Assembly (NCBI GenBank): GCA_026129545.1
Contig: JAHCHX010000001.1
Location: 1,983,501-2,047,500 of the forward strand
Direction of reading: 5' to 3'
From: Saprospiraceae bacterium
GTDB lineage: Bacteria; Bacteroidota; Bacteroidia; Chitinophagales; Saprospiraceae
Length of the DNA stretch: 64,000 nt
Shown here: positions 52,815-61,356 of the stretch, piece after piece
Numbering within the stretch: position 1 is the first letter of the stretch
Layout of the letters: each line of letters starts with the position of its first letter
The notes under the pieces: model-generated
The model's database searches: none
What the model saw: the letters and a program-made list of their open reading frames with translations, nothing else
What the model was told of the DNA's origin: nothing
Program-made: the position numbers and the translations under genes

Positions 52815-52857
52815 TTAAAAACATGAGCCATCCCGAATTTTCGGCGATGACTCATGT
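52815..52857 (-). terminator. Intrinsic terminator of the first haloperoxidase-like gene
   Basis: Stem ACATGAGCCATC-CCGAA / TTCGG-CGATGACTCATGT (52821-52857, few mismatches) followed on the minus strand by TTTTTAAA. The rest of the 52713-52956 spacer shows nothing else. Confidence 0.85.
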
Positions 52858-52956
52858 TGTTTCTAATCATTTATTTTTTGCCACTTGGCAAATCACTGTG
52901 GGCGAGGATGTTCAAATCAGCAACAATCGCCCTTCATCCCTCTCTACATCCTCAAC

Positions 52957-54336
52957 TTATTTCTTCCACGGCAGGTCGTTCACTTTGCGGCCAATGACGG
53001 TGCCGTAGCGCACGCCCTCTTCGCAGTCCATGCGGAAGTGAACGCCCAGCGGCACGCGAGACCAAGCGTTTTCTTGCGCCATCTCGAAAAGGCTGCCAAA
53101 GGTGCGTGGCTTGCCTTCAAACTCCGTGCGGTCTTGGTGACAGAGGTCGGTCATGCCGTAGGCATAGCCAAAAATGCTGGCCAGCGCCTCGGCGCCCGCA
53201 GCGCCCATGGTGGAGTGGCCAGATGGGTACGCGGGGAAGGACGGGGTCACACCCTCTTCTCCCGTGAGCGGGTTGTAAAGAGCGGGTTTCCAAGTTGGGT
53301 CCATTACCCGATTGATGTACGTCTGCGGGCGCTCCACGTTGTAGTAGTATTTGGAGTACCAGCAACCCACGGCAGAGTCGTTCAACGCCATGCCCACTTT
53401 TGCGCTCATGTACACAGCGGTCTCCAAGCTGCTATTTTGGTGCACCAGAATTTGGTTGCCGATGGCAATCCAACGCGGGCCGGGGCTGAATGTGAGGTTC
53501 AGCAAGTCGTCGCTCCAAAACTCACCAATCCACTCATCTTCGTAAGAAAGCGTGGGCGTGTTTTGAGCATATACTTCCAAGGCTTGTGAGAAGAGTTTGG
53601 AGGTGTCGCTGTCCGAGTAGGGCAAAGGAAGACGGCAGATTTTGTCGTTCTGCGTGATGGCGAAAGTGCGGGCACCGCCCCAGATGCCGCCCATGGGAAG
53701 GCCCGGCCCTGGGAAAGTCGGCTTCCAATCGCCGTCTTTTTTGAAGTTGGCCTGCCAATCATACCCTTGGAAGGGGTCTTTGTAGTGGTCGTGGCCGATG
53801 GGGTCGGTGATGGCATAGGCCCACACTGCGGCAGCCACAGCCCTTCCGTACTCTCTCGAACGGTTGGCAATGTCCTGACCCACTTCAGCCACCCCTTTGT
53901 CGAAATTGAAATTGTCCAGAGCGGTCATTTTCAGTTTGTGGTCATTGGATGCCGCGGGGAAAAAGAGCGGCATGAGGTGGGCATAAGACGCATTCACCAC
54001 CGTAGGCCAGTGATATGGGACATCTTTGTCGGGGGCTGGAATGCTCAAGCCGGGGTACAAATTGGCGAGCGAGTTGAACGAGGGCATCCCGCTGATGCAG
54101 GCTTCGTAGGCGGACAGGCCGAGATAAGCCAATGCGCGCGGCGCAGGGCCGGGTCGATAGCCGGCAGCATAGCGCTCGATATCGAGGAACAGCTCGTTCC
54201 AAGCGTGCACTACCTTGTAATCATACTTGCTCACGAGGTTTGCCTCGTTAACGGTGACATCCTTGCAAGAATGGATGAACAAGCCCGCTGCCAAAAATGC
54301 CAAAGCAATGAAGGTGTAGTTTTTCAAAAATCGCAT
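52957..54336 (-). CDS. Vanadium-haloperoxidase/PAP2-like lipoprotein 1
   Basis: A 459-residue lipoprotein (lipobox IHSC). It has the complete acid phosphatase/vanadium haloperoxidase signature: K-x6-RP in KYYYNVERP, PSGH in YPSGHST, and SR-x5-H-x3-D in SRVPLGVHFRMD. This pocket binds phosphate or vanadate. Whether it dephosphorylates a lipid or oxidises halide cannot be told from the motif. Divergent from the response regulator gene, and paralogous to 56768-58135. Confidence 0.92.
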   Translation of the reverse strand: MRFLKNYTFIALAFLAAGLFIHSCKDVTVNEANLVSKYDYKVVHAWNELFLDIERYAAGYRPGPAPRALAYLGLSAYEACISGMPSFNSLANLYPGLSIPAPDKDVPYHWPTVVNASYAHLMPLFFPAASNDHKLKMTALDNFNFDKGVAEVGQDIANRSREYGRAVAAAVWAYAITDPIGHDHYKDPFQGYDWQANFKKDGDWKPTFPGPGLPMGGIWGGARTFAITQNDKICRLPLPYSDSDTSKLFSQALEVYAQNTPTLSYEDEWIGEFWSDDLLNLTFSPGPRWIAIGNQILVHQNSSLETAVYMSAKVGMALNDSAVGCWYSKYYYNVERPQTYINRVMDPTWKPALYNPLTGEEGVTPSFPAYPSGHSTMGAAGAEALASIFGYAYGMTDLCHQDRTEFEGKPRTFGSLFEMAQENAWSRVPLGVHFRMDCEEGVRYGTVIGRKVNDLPWKK

Positions 54337-54387
54337 GAGTGAAAACTTTGTTAGTTAAACATTTTAATTCTACCGGGGGGGCAAATC

Positions 54388-54466
54388 GTCATTAAGCAAT
54401 GACATTGCAAAGAACCCGCCATTATTCCAATCGTGGTCTGAATTTTGCTTAAAAACTGCTTAAAAA
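54388..54466. promoter_or_regulatory. Candidate operator between haloperoxidase-like gene and response regulator
   Basis: In the 199-bp divergent spacer: GTCATT-AAGC-AATGAC palindrome (54388-54403) and a direct repeat TGCTTAAAAA at 54446-54455 and 54457-54466, 11 bp apart, the spacing usual for OmpR-family dimers. Plausible self-regulation by the adjacent regulator; not proven. Confidence 0.4.
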
Positions 54467-54535
54467 AATCGGGTATTTCGTATTTCTGACATTTCCGAAC
54501 ACGTTTTAGCAGTATTTTTGAACACATTTTTTGCG

Positions 54536-55225
54536 ATGAAAGTACTTTTAATCGAAGACGAGCCTAAAATGGTGCGCTCGCTGAAAAAAGGGCTGGAGGA
54601 GCATCGCATCGAAGTGGATGCGGCAGCCAATGGCACACTGGGCAGCCAGCTCGCCGAGCGCAACGAGTACGCTGTCATCATTTCGGACGTGATGATGCCT
54701 GAAATGAGCGGTCTTGAGTTGCTGCGCCAGCTGCGTGAGCAGGGCAATCAAACCCCTGTCATCCTGCTCACTGCGCTCGACCAAACGGACGACAAGGTGA
54801 CGGGCTTCGAGGCAGGTGCCGACGATTACCTGACCAAGCCGTTTGAGTTCAAGGAATTGCTCGTACGTATTCGAGCTCTGGCCCGCCGCCCGATTAGTAC
54901 CTACCAACCTTCGCCCGTGCTGCGCTATGCCGATGTAGAAATGCACCTCGACAACAAAGCGTTTTTCCGTGGCGGCCAATCCATCCAACTCACCCCCCGC
55001 GAGTTTGCCCTGATGGAGTATTTTCTCCGCAACCCCGGTCGAGTCATTTCAAAAACCGAAATTTCCGAGCGCGTGTGGAACCTCCATTTCGACACGGGCA
55101 CAAACGTGGTAGAGGTGTATGTCAATTTTTTAAGAAAAAAAGTGGACAAAGGATTCCCCCATAAGCTGATTCACACGCAGTTCAAAATAGGTTATGTGCT
55201 AAAAGCAGAGGCGATTGGGCATTAG
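54536..55225 (+). CDS. OmpR-family response regulator
   Basis: A 229-residue regulator from the ATG at 54536 (MKVLLIEDEPKM); the six-residue longer start is unlikely. Receiver domain (1-118) with the acidic pair in IEDEP, the phosphoacceptor Asp in IISDVMMPEMSG (about 51), and Lys in DDYLTKPFEFKELL. C-terminal winged helix (about 130-225) with LTPREFALMEYFLRNPGRVISK and TNVVEVYVNFLRKKVD. Partner of the kinase at 55374. Related to CusR/MprA-type regulators. Confidence 0.95.
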   Translation: MKVLLIEDEPKMVRSLKKGLEEHRIEVDAAANGTLGSQLAERNEYAVIISDVMMPEMSGLELLRQLREQGNQTPVILLTALDQTDDKVTGFEAGADDYLTKPFEFKELLVRIRALARRPISTYQPSPVLRYADVEMHLDNKAFFRGGQSIQLTPREFALMEYFLRNPGRVISKTEISERVWNLHFDTGTNVVEVYVNFLRKKVDKGFPHKLIHTQFKIGYVLKAEAIGH

Positions 55226-55264
55226 CAGCCTGTCAATCCGCGAACCAGTCAACCCGCGAACCTA

Positions 55265-55369
55265 TATACCTCGCGCCGCCAAGTTTTGGGCATAGCTGCA
55301 ATCGCAATCTGCCCAAAATCAGGGGCATCAATCATGTTCATCTGACAAATCCTAGCGAATCAAGGTATA
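55265..55369 (+). repeat. 105-bp dispersed repeat, copy 2
   Basis: Runs from TATACCT to AGGTATA (7-bp inverted termini), with an internal perfect 9-bp stem TTTTGGGCA (55284-55292) / TGCCCAAAA (55310-55318). It lies between the response regulator and its kinase and ends 4 nt before the kinase ATG. Confidence 0.85.
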
Positions 55370-55373
55370 AAAT

Positions 55374-56744
55374 ATGCAAATACGCACCAAACTCACCTTG
55401 CAATTCATCGTGCTCGTGGCGGGCATCTTGTTGCTGTCGCTCTTCATCATCTATATCAAATTCCAGCGAATGACGGAGGATGAGTTCTACAACGGGCTGC
55501 GCTCCAAGGCGCTCATGACCGCCGAGATGGTCTTGCACGACGAGGAAAAAATAGCACCTTTGGGCGACCACAGGGCGGAAGAAGAACCTGTGCTGCCCTT
55601 CCGCGAGAACGTGGTGATTTACAACGCCGCTTATAAGCGCGTTTTTGCCTTCAATCGTGCAGCCCCACCGGTATCAAACAAAACATTGCAAAACCTGAGA
55701 ACGTGTAGCGAAAGCCGCTTCATGCGGGGCGACTTCCATGTGCTGGGGCTGCGACACACGAGCAAAAGCGGGCGGGAATACTTCATCGTGGCGGAGGCAG
55801 TGTTCAACCCCGAGGAGCTGAAAAACCTTCGCAACATTCTCATCCTGAGTTTTTTCTTGTGTATAGGCATCGTGGCCATCGGGGGATGGTTCTATGCGGG
55901 GCAGGCAATGTCACCTGTGGCACGTATCGTCAATCAAGTGGACCACATATTGCCTTCCGACCTGAGCGCCCGCTTGGATGCGCCCAACAACCACGACGAG
56001 ATATCGCGCCTCGTGCTCACCTTCAACCGCCTACTCGACCGCATCCAATTCGCTTTTCGGATGCAAAAAAGCTTCATTTCCAACGTGTCGCACGAGCTGA
56101 AAAACCCGCTCTCCGTCATCATCTCGCAGTTGGAAATCTCGCTCGACCGCCAAAAACGTAGCACAGAGGAATATCGCGACACGCTCGCCTCCGTGCTGGA
56201 AGACACCCGCGAACTCAACAGCGTGACGGAGAAGCTGCTCCAGCTCGCCCGTGTCCATTCGGAAGGAGCCAACATTGCCTTCGAGCGGGTGCGGCTCGAC
56301 GAAATCATGCTTCAAACCCGTGCCACTTTGCTGCGACTTCACCCGGACTACCATATCGCGTTCGACATCGTGGGCTTCCCGGACGACGAGGAGCAGCTTT
56401 GCGTGTTGGGCAACGAGCCGCTGCTCCGCTCGGCATTTCAAAACCTGATGGACAACGGTTGCAAATTTTCGCCCGACAAGAAGGTGGAGGTGAAAATTTG
56501 GTTCGACCCGGCTGGCAAACACCATGTCGAAATCGCCGACCAAGGCCCCGGCATCCCGGCCAAAGACTTGCAACTTATTTTCCAGCCTTTCTATCGCAGC
56601 TCGCAGAACATTCATGTCAGAGGCTCTGGCATCGGCCTTTCATTGGTGGACAGCATCATGCGGCTACACCGCGTCGGGCTTGATGTGACATCGGCACAGG
56701 GGCGAGGCACCACTTTCAAACTCAGTTTCCCGGCTATGCAGTAG
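55374..56744 (+). CDS. Sensor histidine kinase of the 54-56 kb two-component system
   Basis: A 456-residue membrane kinase: first helix (about 8-27), a periplasmic region of about 130 residues, second helix (LILSFFLCIGIVAIGGWFYAG, about 160-180), HAMP domain, HisKA with SNVSHELKNPLSVI (phospho-His about 243), and HATPase_c with NLMDNGCKFSP, DQGPGIP and GSGIGLSL. It phosphorylates the regulator at 54536. The 105-bp repeat splits what would be one operon. Confidence 0.94.
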   Translation: MQIRTKLTLQFIVLVAGILLLSLFIIYIKFQRMTEDEFYNGLRSKALMTAEMVLHDEEKIAPLGDHRAEEEPVLPFRENVVIYNAAYKRVFAFNRAAPPVSNKTLQNLRTCSESRFMRGDFHVLGLRHTSKSGREYFIVAEAVFNPEELKNLRNILILSFFLCIGIVAIGGWFYAGQAMSPVARIVNQVDHILPSDLSARLDAPNNHDEISRLVLTFNRLLDRIQFAFRMQKSFISNVSHELKNPLSVIISQLEISLDRQKRSTEEYRDTLASVLEDTRELNSVTEKLLQLARVHSEGANIAFERVRLDEIMLQTRATLLRLHPDYHIAFDIVGFPDDEEQLCVLGNEPLLRSAFQNLMDNGCKFSPDKKVEVKIWFDPAGKHHVEIADQGPGIPAKDLQLIFQPFYRSSQNIHVRGSGIGLSLVDSIMRLHRVGLDVTSAQGRGTTFKLSFPAMQ

Positions 56745-56767
56745 ATTTTCAAAACCAAACCACGACA

Positions 56768-58135
56768 ATGAGAAAACTAATTCCAAAAAAGGCTTTGCTG
56801 CTTATAATGGTCGTTTTTTGTGGCGTTGTCATGCAGCATTGCACAAGCGAAAGCGCGGAAGAACCCGCAGATTATCGCCTTGCCACCGATGTGGCGCTCG
56901 AATGGAATCGCATGATGCTGCATTTGGAGCGCCACACCAAAGGCTATCGCCCCCCCGTCAGCGCCCGCGCGTTTGCTTACATCGCGATGGCAGGCTATGA
57001 GGCCTCGCTGCCCGCCTTGAACGATTACATTTCCCTGTCGAGATATTGTGCTGGTTATGAGTCGCCCTCATTTCGCTCGCAAGGCGGCAGTTATTTTTTG
57101 CCAACGGGTCTCAATGCCGCTTATGCTCAAATGATGCGGTATTTTTTCCCGGATGCCCCCAAAAAATGGCGGGATAAGGTGGACCAGCTGGAAGCGCATT
57201 TTGACCAAGTCTGCTCCAAGCAAGCGAAAGTTGAGCATCTTGAGCATTCGGCGGCGTATGGCAGGGCTGTCGCTGATGCCGTGTGGCGGTGGTCGGCGAC
57301 CGACGAGGAGGGGCACAACGCTTTTTTGTTCAATTTTGACAAAAACTACGTCGCGCCGAACTGCAAGGGTTGTTGGCAACCCGACAAGCGGCATCCGATG
57401 CCAGCCTTGCTGCCCAACTGGGGCGATGTGCGGGGGTTTGTCATTCGGCAGGGTGATGTGCAAACAACGCCTCCCGCTTCTTTCGACGAGACACCTGGCT
57501 CCCCGTTTTTCACCGAGGCGATGGAGGTTTTCTCCGTGTCGCAACCATTGAGCCGGGAAAGCCACTGGATTGCCGAGTTGTGGAGCGACGACTTGCCCGG
57601 CCTCACCGTCACGCCAGCAGGGCGTTGGATTGCCATTGCCAATCAAGCCATCGAACAAGCGAGACCACCCTACCTCATTGTCGCAGAGACCTATCTCAAA
57701 GTCGCATGGGCCGTTTGTGATGTCGGCATCGTGACTTGGCAAGCCAAGTATGCCTACAACGTGGAACGCCCCGAAGCTTACATCCAACGAAACATCAAAT
57801 CCGACTGGACTTCCCTTCACGAAAATCCTCCATTCCCGGCTTATCCAAGCGGGCACTCGGCCTTTGGCGCAGCAGCAGCAGAAGTGCTGACTTCCGAGTT
57901 GGGCGAGCGATTCGAGCTTACCGACCGCACACACGAACATCGGCAGGAGTTTGTCGGCAAGCCGCGCACCTATCAGTCTTTTATGGAAATGGCAAAGGAA
58001 AATGCGGCCTCGCGGGTGTTTTTGGGTGTCCATTATCGGATGGATTGCGAGGAAGGATTGCGGCTCGGCAAAATAGTGGGTCAAAAAGTGGCGCGGCTGC
58101 CCTTGCACCGCAAGGAAGCCTCCTTGCTGCGCTGA
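56768..58135 (+). CDS. Vanadium-haloperoxidase/PAP2-like lipoprotein 2
   Basis: A 455-residue lipoprotein (lipobox MQHC). The active-site set is complete: K-x6-RP in KYAYNVERP, PSGH in YPSGHSAFG, SR-x5-H-x3-D in SRVFLGVHYRMD. It aligns along its whole length with the protein at 52957 (for example the WNRMMLHLERHTKGYRPP start and the WIAELWSDDLPGLT centre). It starts 23 bp after the kinase stop, so likely co-transcribed and under its control. Confidence 0.92.
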   Translation: MRKLIPKKALLLIMVVFCGVVMQHCTSESAEEPADYRLATDVALEWNRMMLHLERHTKGYRPPVSARAFAYIAMAGYEASLPALNDYISLSRYCAGYESPSFRSQGGSYFLPTGLNAAYAQMMRYFFPDAPKKWRDKVDQLEAHFDQVCSKQAKVEHLEHSAAYGRAVADAVWRWSATDEEGHNAFLFNFDKNYVAPNCKGCWQPDKRHPMPALLPNWGDVRGFVIRQGDVQTTPPASFDETPGSPFFTEAMEVFSVSQPLSRESHWIAELWSDDLPGLTVTPAGRWIAIANQAIEQARPPYLIVAETYLKVAWAVCDVGIVTWQAKYAYNVERPEAYIQRNIKSDWTSLHENPPFPAYPSGHSAFGAAAAEVLTSELGERFELTDRTHEHRQEFVGKPRTYQSFMEMAKENAASRVFLGVHYRMDCEEGLRLGKIVGQKVARLPLHRKEASLLR

Positions 58136-58266
58136 GCTCGCAACGAAAGATGGCACGACTGTTGGTTGGCACACATTGATTTTGTTAAAAAAATCCGCAG
58201 CGTGGTTTTTCTTTCTATTTTTCGCACATCCAAGAATTATTCAGCAGGCACAAACCGATAATCGCA

Positions 58267-59037
58267 ATGGCCAAGGCCGTTTTTACTCCTCTCCTCTTTG
58301 TACTCTTCGTCCAGATGCTGGCAGCGCAGCAAGACACGCTGCATCCGGTCTGCAAGTTGCTCAATCTCAACGACAACTGGGATTTTGGCGCTGGCGCACG
58401 ATTCAGTTTTTTGGATTTTGAGGACATGAATCGAGCCTTGGACGCAGCCGAATTGCCCGGCCTCGAATCACCCGTTTCGTGCCTCGACCTGATGCTGCGC
58501 ACTTCCTTCTCGTGGCGCTATTTGGTGATGGAATCCGGTGTCAAATACGCTTTTGGCTCGTCGAACAGGAACAATCTGGGAAATCGTCATTCCGTGACAT
58601 TTCGCGACTACGCCTTGCAATCTCGCCTGATGTTCGACATCTTCCGCCGCAACCGCATGAGCAAAATCCTACCTTTCGCTGGCCTGAGCGTCAGCTATCA
58701 AGTGTTGCGCACCCGCTCGTCGGAATCCTTCGACGCGGGCCCATCGAGTACCGATGCATTGAACAGTCTCAATCGCCGCTTCACCTACATTCCGTTCTCG
58801 TTTGAGACGGGGGTCAGCTTTGAGCAAGGTTTTAAGGTGTTTGGGAAAAACCTGTTTGTCGGTTTCCGTTCTGGGTATGCTTTTCGATTTTTCCAGACAG
58901 AATGGACGCTGGAAAAAAACGAGCAAGTGAATTTGCCCAAGCCTGCCGCCAGCGCACCTTTTGTGGCGATGATATTGCGCGTCAAATCCATCCCAGCAAG
59001 GCCCTGCCTCGAACAGCGTAATCCCGCTGGTTTCTGA
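58267..59037 (+). CDS. Hypothetical outer-membrane protein, paralogue of 43222-44001
   Basis: A 256-residue exported protein (signal ends MLAAQ). Barrel-like strands: GAGARFSFLDFEDM, LRTSFSWRYLVMESGVKY, KILPFAGLSVSYQVL, IPFSFETGVSFEQGF, LFVGFRSGYAFRF, PFVAMILRVKS. It shares block order with the protein at 43222. The extreme C-terminus (PARPCLEQRNPAGF) extends past the last strand. No known family recognised. Confidence 0.73.
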   Translation: MAKAVFTPLLFVLFVQMLAAQQDTLHPVCKLLNLNDNWDFGAGARFSFLDFEDMNRALDAAELPGLESPVSCLDLMLRTSFSWRYLVMESGVKYAFGSSNRNNLGNRHSVTFRDYALQSRLMFDIFRRNRMSKILPFAGLSVSYQVLRTRSSESFDAGPSSTDALNSLNRRFTYIPFSFETGVSFEQGFKVFGKNLFVGFRSGYAFRFFQTEWTLEKNEQVNLPKPAASAPFVAMILRVKSIPARPCLEQRNPAGF

Positions 59038-59084
59038 AAAAAATCACTCGGGGAATAGCCTCTTTTTTCAAACTATCTTTTCGC

Positions 59085-59113
59085 GTGAGAGTTAATACTT
59101 AATCATCTCTCAC
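59085..59113. repeat. Inverted repeat in the leader of the 241-aa gene
   Basis: GTGAGAG and CTCTCAC with a 15-nt loop, 17 nt before the ATG. It could be an operator or leader hairpin; no further support. Confidence 0.4.
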
Positions 59114-59130
59114 CTTAAAAATAGCGCAAC

Positions 59131-59856
59131 ATGAAACACTGGCTTTTTCTTTTCATATTGATATTCGCGTTCGAACCACACAGCGTTTTTGCCAACAACA
59201 GCGACAGCCCGGAGACCCTCGAATGGGTGCGCCGCACTGCAAGCAAAATCGAAAAAACGCTCAACGATGCCATCAACACCAATGATTGGGCCTACCTGCT
59301 GACTAAACTGATGCAAATGAACGAGGAGTTTGAGTCTGTGGCTTTTGCCGGGCTATATTGCCACGAAGCCCGCAGTGCCGCCGAGCTGGGCCGCTACTAT
59401 TGCAACTGGCTCAATTCCTTCACAGAGGGGAACGACTTGAATTCCGTCATCGTGCGCGCCACGGAAGCACGCCTACAAGCTCGCCGTATGGCCAACGCCG
59501 CCGCTGTCTGCTTGCTCGAACAAGACAAAGACACACCATCCACCTCCTTCAAGCCTTCCGATATTTTGCAGTCCAACTCATCCGTCGTTCGGCTCGACCT
59601 GACGGATGGGCTGGCCTCCAAAGACTTTCACATTCTCGCGCAGAAATTGGAACACGCAGAGCGCGTGCTACGCGACACGGAGGTGCTTTCCAAAGGACTT
59701 TTAGGCTGTGAAAGAGTGACGGAGGCGGCGCTTATCTGCCTTGAACACACCCGCAATGCGTTGTTGAGCAGGGAATGGCAATCGGTTTCCGACAATATCG
59801 CGTTGGCTTTGGCGCAAGTGGAGGCGATGAAAGATTCTGCCGCAGGTTGCAACTGA
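59131..59856 (+). CDS. Hypothetical exported helical protein, 241 aa
   Basis: Not recognised. Signal peptide (ends SVFA). The mature part is almost wholly helical with scattered cysteines (LYCHEAR, YYCNWL, AVCLLEQ, LGCERV, LICLEH, AGCN), which could pair in the periplasm. No transmembrane or catalytic motif. Followed by a bidirectional terminator. Confidence 0.62.
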   Translation: MKHWLFLFILIFAFEPHSVFANNSDSPETLEWVRRTASKIEKTLNDAINTNDWAYLLTKLMQMNEEFESVAFAGLYCHEARSAAELGRYYCNWLNSFTEGNDLNSVIVRATEARLQARRMANAAAVCLLEQDKDTPSTSFKPSDILQSNSSVVRLDLTDGLASKDFHILAQKLEHAERVLRDTEVLSKGLLGCERVTEAALICLEHTRNALLSREWQSVSDNIALALAQVEAMKDSAAGCN

Positions 59857-60004
59857 CGATATTTCACACGCCCATCTTGCCAGCTTTGTAGGTCAACTCT
59901 AGCGATTGGTGGCGCCAAAAAGGACACGCAAACGGTCTTTGGTGCCGGTTGCCGATGTTTTCCTTCACTTGTGTTTTCAGCGCAACAAGTCTAATGATGA
60001 AGTG

Positions 60005-60047
60005 AAAAAAAGCGCCTGTCTTCTTGCGAGGGCAGGCGCTTTTTTTC
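60005..60047. terminator. Bidirectional intrinsic terminator
   Basis: Stem AGCGCCTGTC / GGCAGGCGCT (60011-60040) with A7 to the left and T7 to the right, so it can stop both the plus-strand gene ending at 59856 and the minus-strand gene ending at 60065. Confidence 0.9.
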
Positions 60048-60064
60048 GGAGCATTCAAGTGGCC

Positions 60065-61078
60065 TCACAGATTCAGCAAAAAGCCAATCGTGAAATTGGC
60101 ATCCCAGTCGAACACGAACTGTTTGCAGCCCGTCGCGTCGGCGATGGCTTGATAGATGTTGAGACCCGATTTTTGCTTGGCACCATCTGGCGTATAGTCG
60201 GCAGGGGCTTTCAACAGCGTATATCGCTCCTTGCCGTTGCGCACTTGCTTGGCCAGCTCATAAGGCACCCCGCCGATGATGAAACAAGTGCCGCGCAAAT
60301 TGGAAGGAACTTGGCTCGCCTTGTTTTTCACATCTTGATACGCGGTAGCATCGCTTAGGTTGTCCTGATAGTACTTGGCGCCATACGATTCGAGCGCGCC
60401 ATTGGGCAGCCACGATATTTTGGTGTTGCCAGAGCCAATATCCACTACGAACGCCTTGCTTTGGAAAGCTGCGGGCAAAGCTGCTCGCAGGGCGAGCTTT
60501 GCTTCTTGTTGTGGGGTAACTTCATTGACGAAATAGCCCATTCCTTTGAGGGCGGCGCTGATTTTTTGCGTCACGGGTTCTTTGGTTGCCCCCGAGCTGA
60601 TGACGAAGTGGATGTCGCGTGCGCCCACCCCAAAACTCACCATGTCAGCGATGAAGCGTTTTAGGCCGCTTTTGATATCCTCATCGGTGGCAAGGTTTTC
60701 CTTGACGAGGCTCACGCCAAACTCTGCCTTTTCCAATTTCCAGTTTTTCTTGTCGTCAACCCTGATAATGAAGGAATTGAAACCCGTGGCACCCAACTCG
60801 ACCACGCCTTTCAGCTTGCCTCCTGACGGCATGGGCGCTGTGTAACTGAAAGGAGTAGGGGTGAAAGTGTTGCCGGGTTTGCCCCAAGAGGAGCTCGAGC
60901 CGGTCGGGGCACCTGAACTGGCAGGTGGCGCGGAAGTGGCGGGTTGCTCGGTAGTCGAAGAGCCAACATCGGAGCCGCCAAGCCCGAGGTCGGGAAAGAA
61001 GTGGCGCACGCCGAAGAAGATGCCTGCCACGATGGCGAGCGTAATCAGCAATCGGGAAAAAGTGGTCAATCGTGCCAT
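60065..61078 (-). CDS. Membrane-anchored Ppx/GppA-like ASKHA protein
   Basis: 337 residues: a basic N-terminus with one hydrophobic helix (about 9-24), a Ser/Gly/Pro/Thr linker (31-85), then an ASKHA-fold domain that resembles exopolyphosphatase/pppGpp phosphatase: VVELGATGFNSFIIRV (92-107, phosphate-1-like), HFVISSGATKEP (about 157-168), the QQEAKLALRAA segment (190-200) and VVDIGSGNTKISW (211-223, phosphate-2-like). The call is by pattern only. By the positive-inside rule the domain would face the periplasm, odd for a nucleotide-binding fold. The true substrate is unknown. Confidence 0.6.
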   Translation of the reverse strand: MARLTTFSRLLITLAIVAGIFFGVRHFFPDLGLGGSDVGSSTTEQPATSAPPASSGAPTGSSSSWGKPGNTFTPTPFSYTAPMPSGGKLKGVVELGATGFNSFIIRVDDKKNWKLEKAEFGVSLVKENLATDEDIKSGLKRFIADMVSFGVGARDIHFVISSGATKEPVTQKISAALKGMGYFVNEVTPQQEAKLALRAALPAAFQSKAFVVDIGSGNTKISWLPNGALESYGAKYYQDNLSDATAYQDVKNKASQVPSNLRGTCFIIGGVPYELAKQVRNGKERYTLLKAPADYTPDGAKQKSGLNIYQAIADATGCKQFVFDWDANFTIGFLLNL

Positions 61079-61356
61079 GGTATGGATTTCTCTTGTTTTG
61101 GTGAAAATTGAATGTTTCGATTTGTTAGTGCCCTAAAAAGGCGCTACAAAATTGGAACAAAACCGGAAAACAGCGGCAAGAATTTTCGAGTAGCACGACG
61201 AACCGACGGACGAAAGGAAAATCCATATATCAAAAGCAACGCATGGCTCAAAACTAACAAAGGCCTTTTCTCTCTACCTTCGCACTCGTTTCTAAACCGA
61301 CTAACTCGCTGGGTGCCTGCCCTTCACCTGTCAATCATGTAAACATTGTCCGATAA

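Noticed and set aside
60065..61078. Classical cytoplasmic exopolyphosphatase Ppx
   Set aside because: It has an N-terminal membrane helix and a linker, is shorter, and the motifs are only similar; kept as Ppx/GppA-like.
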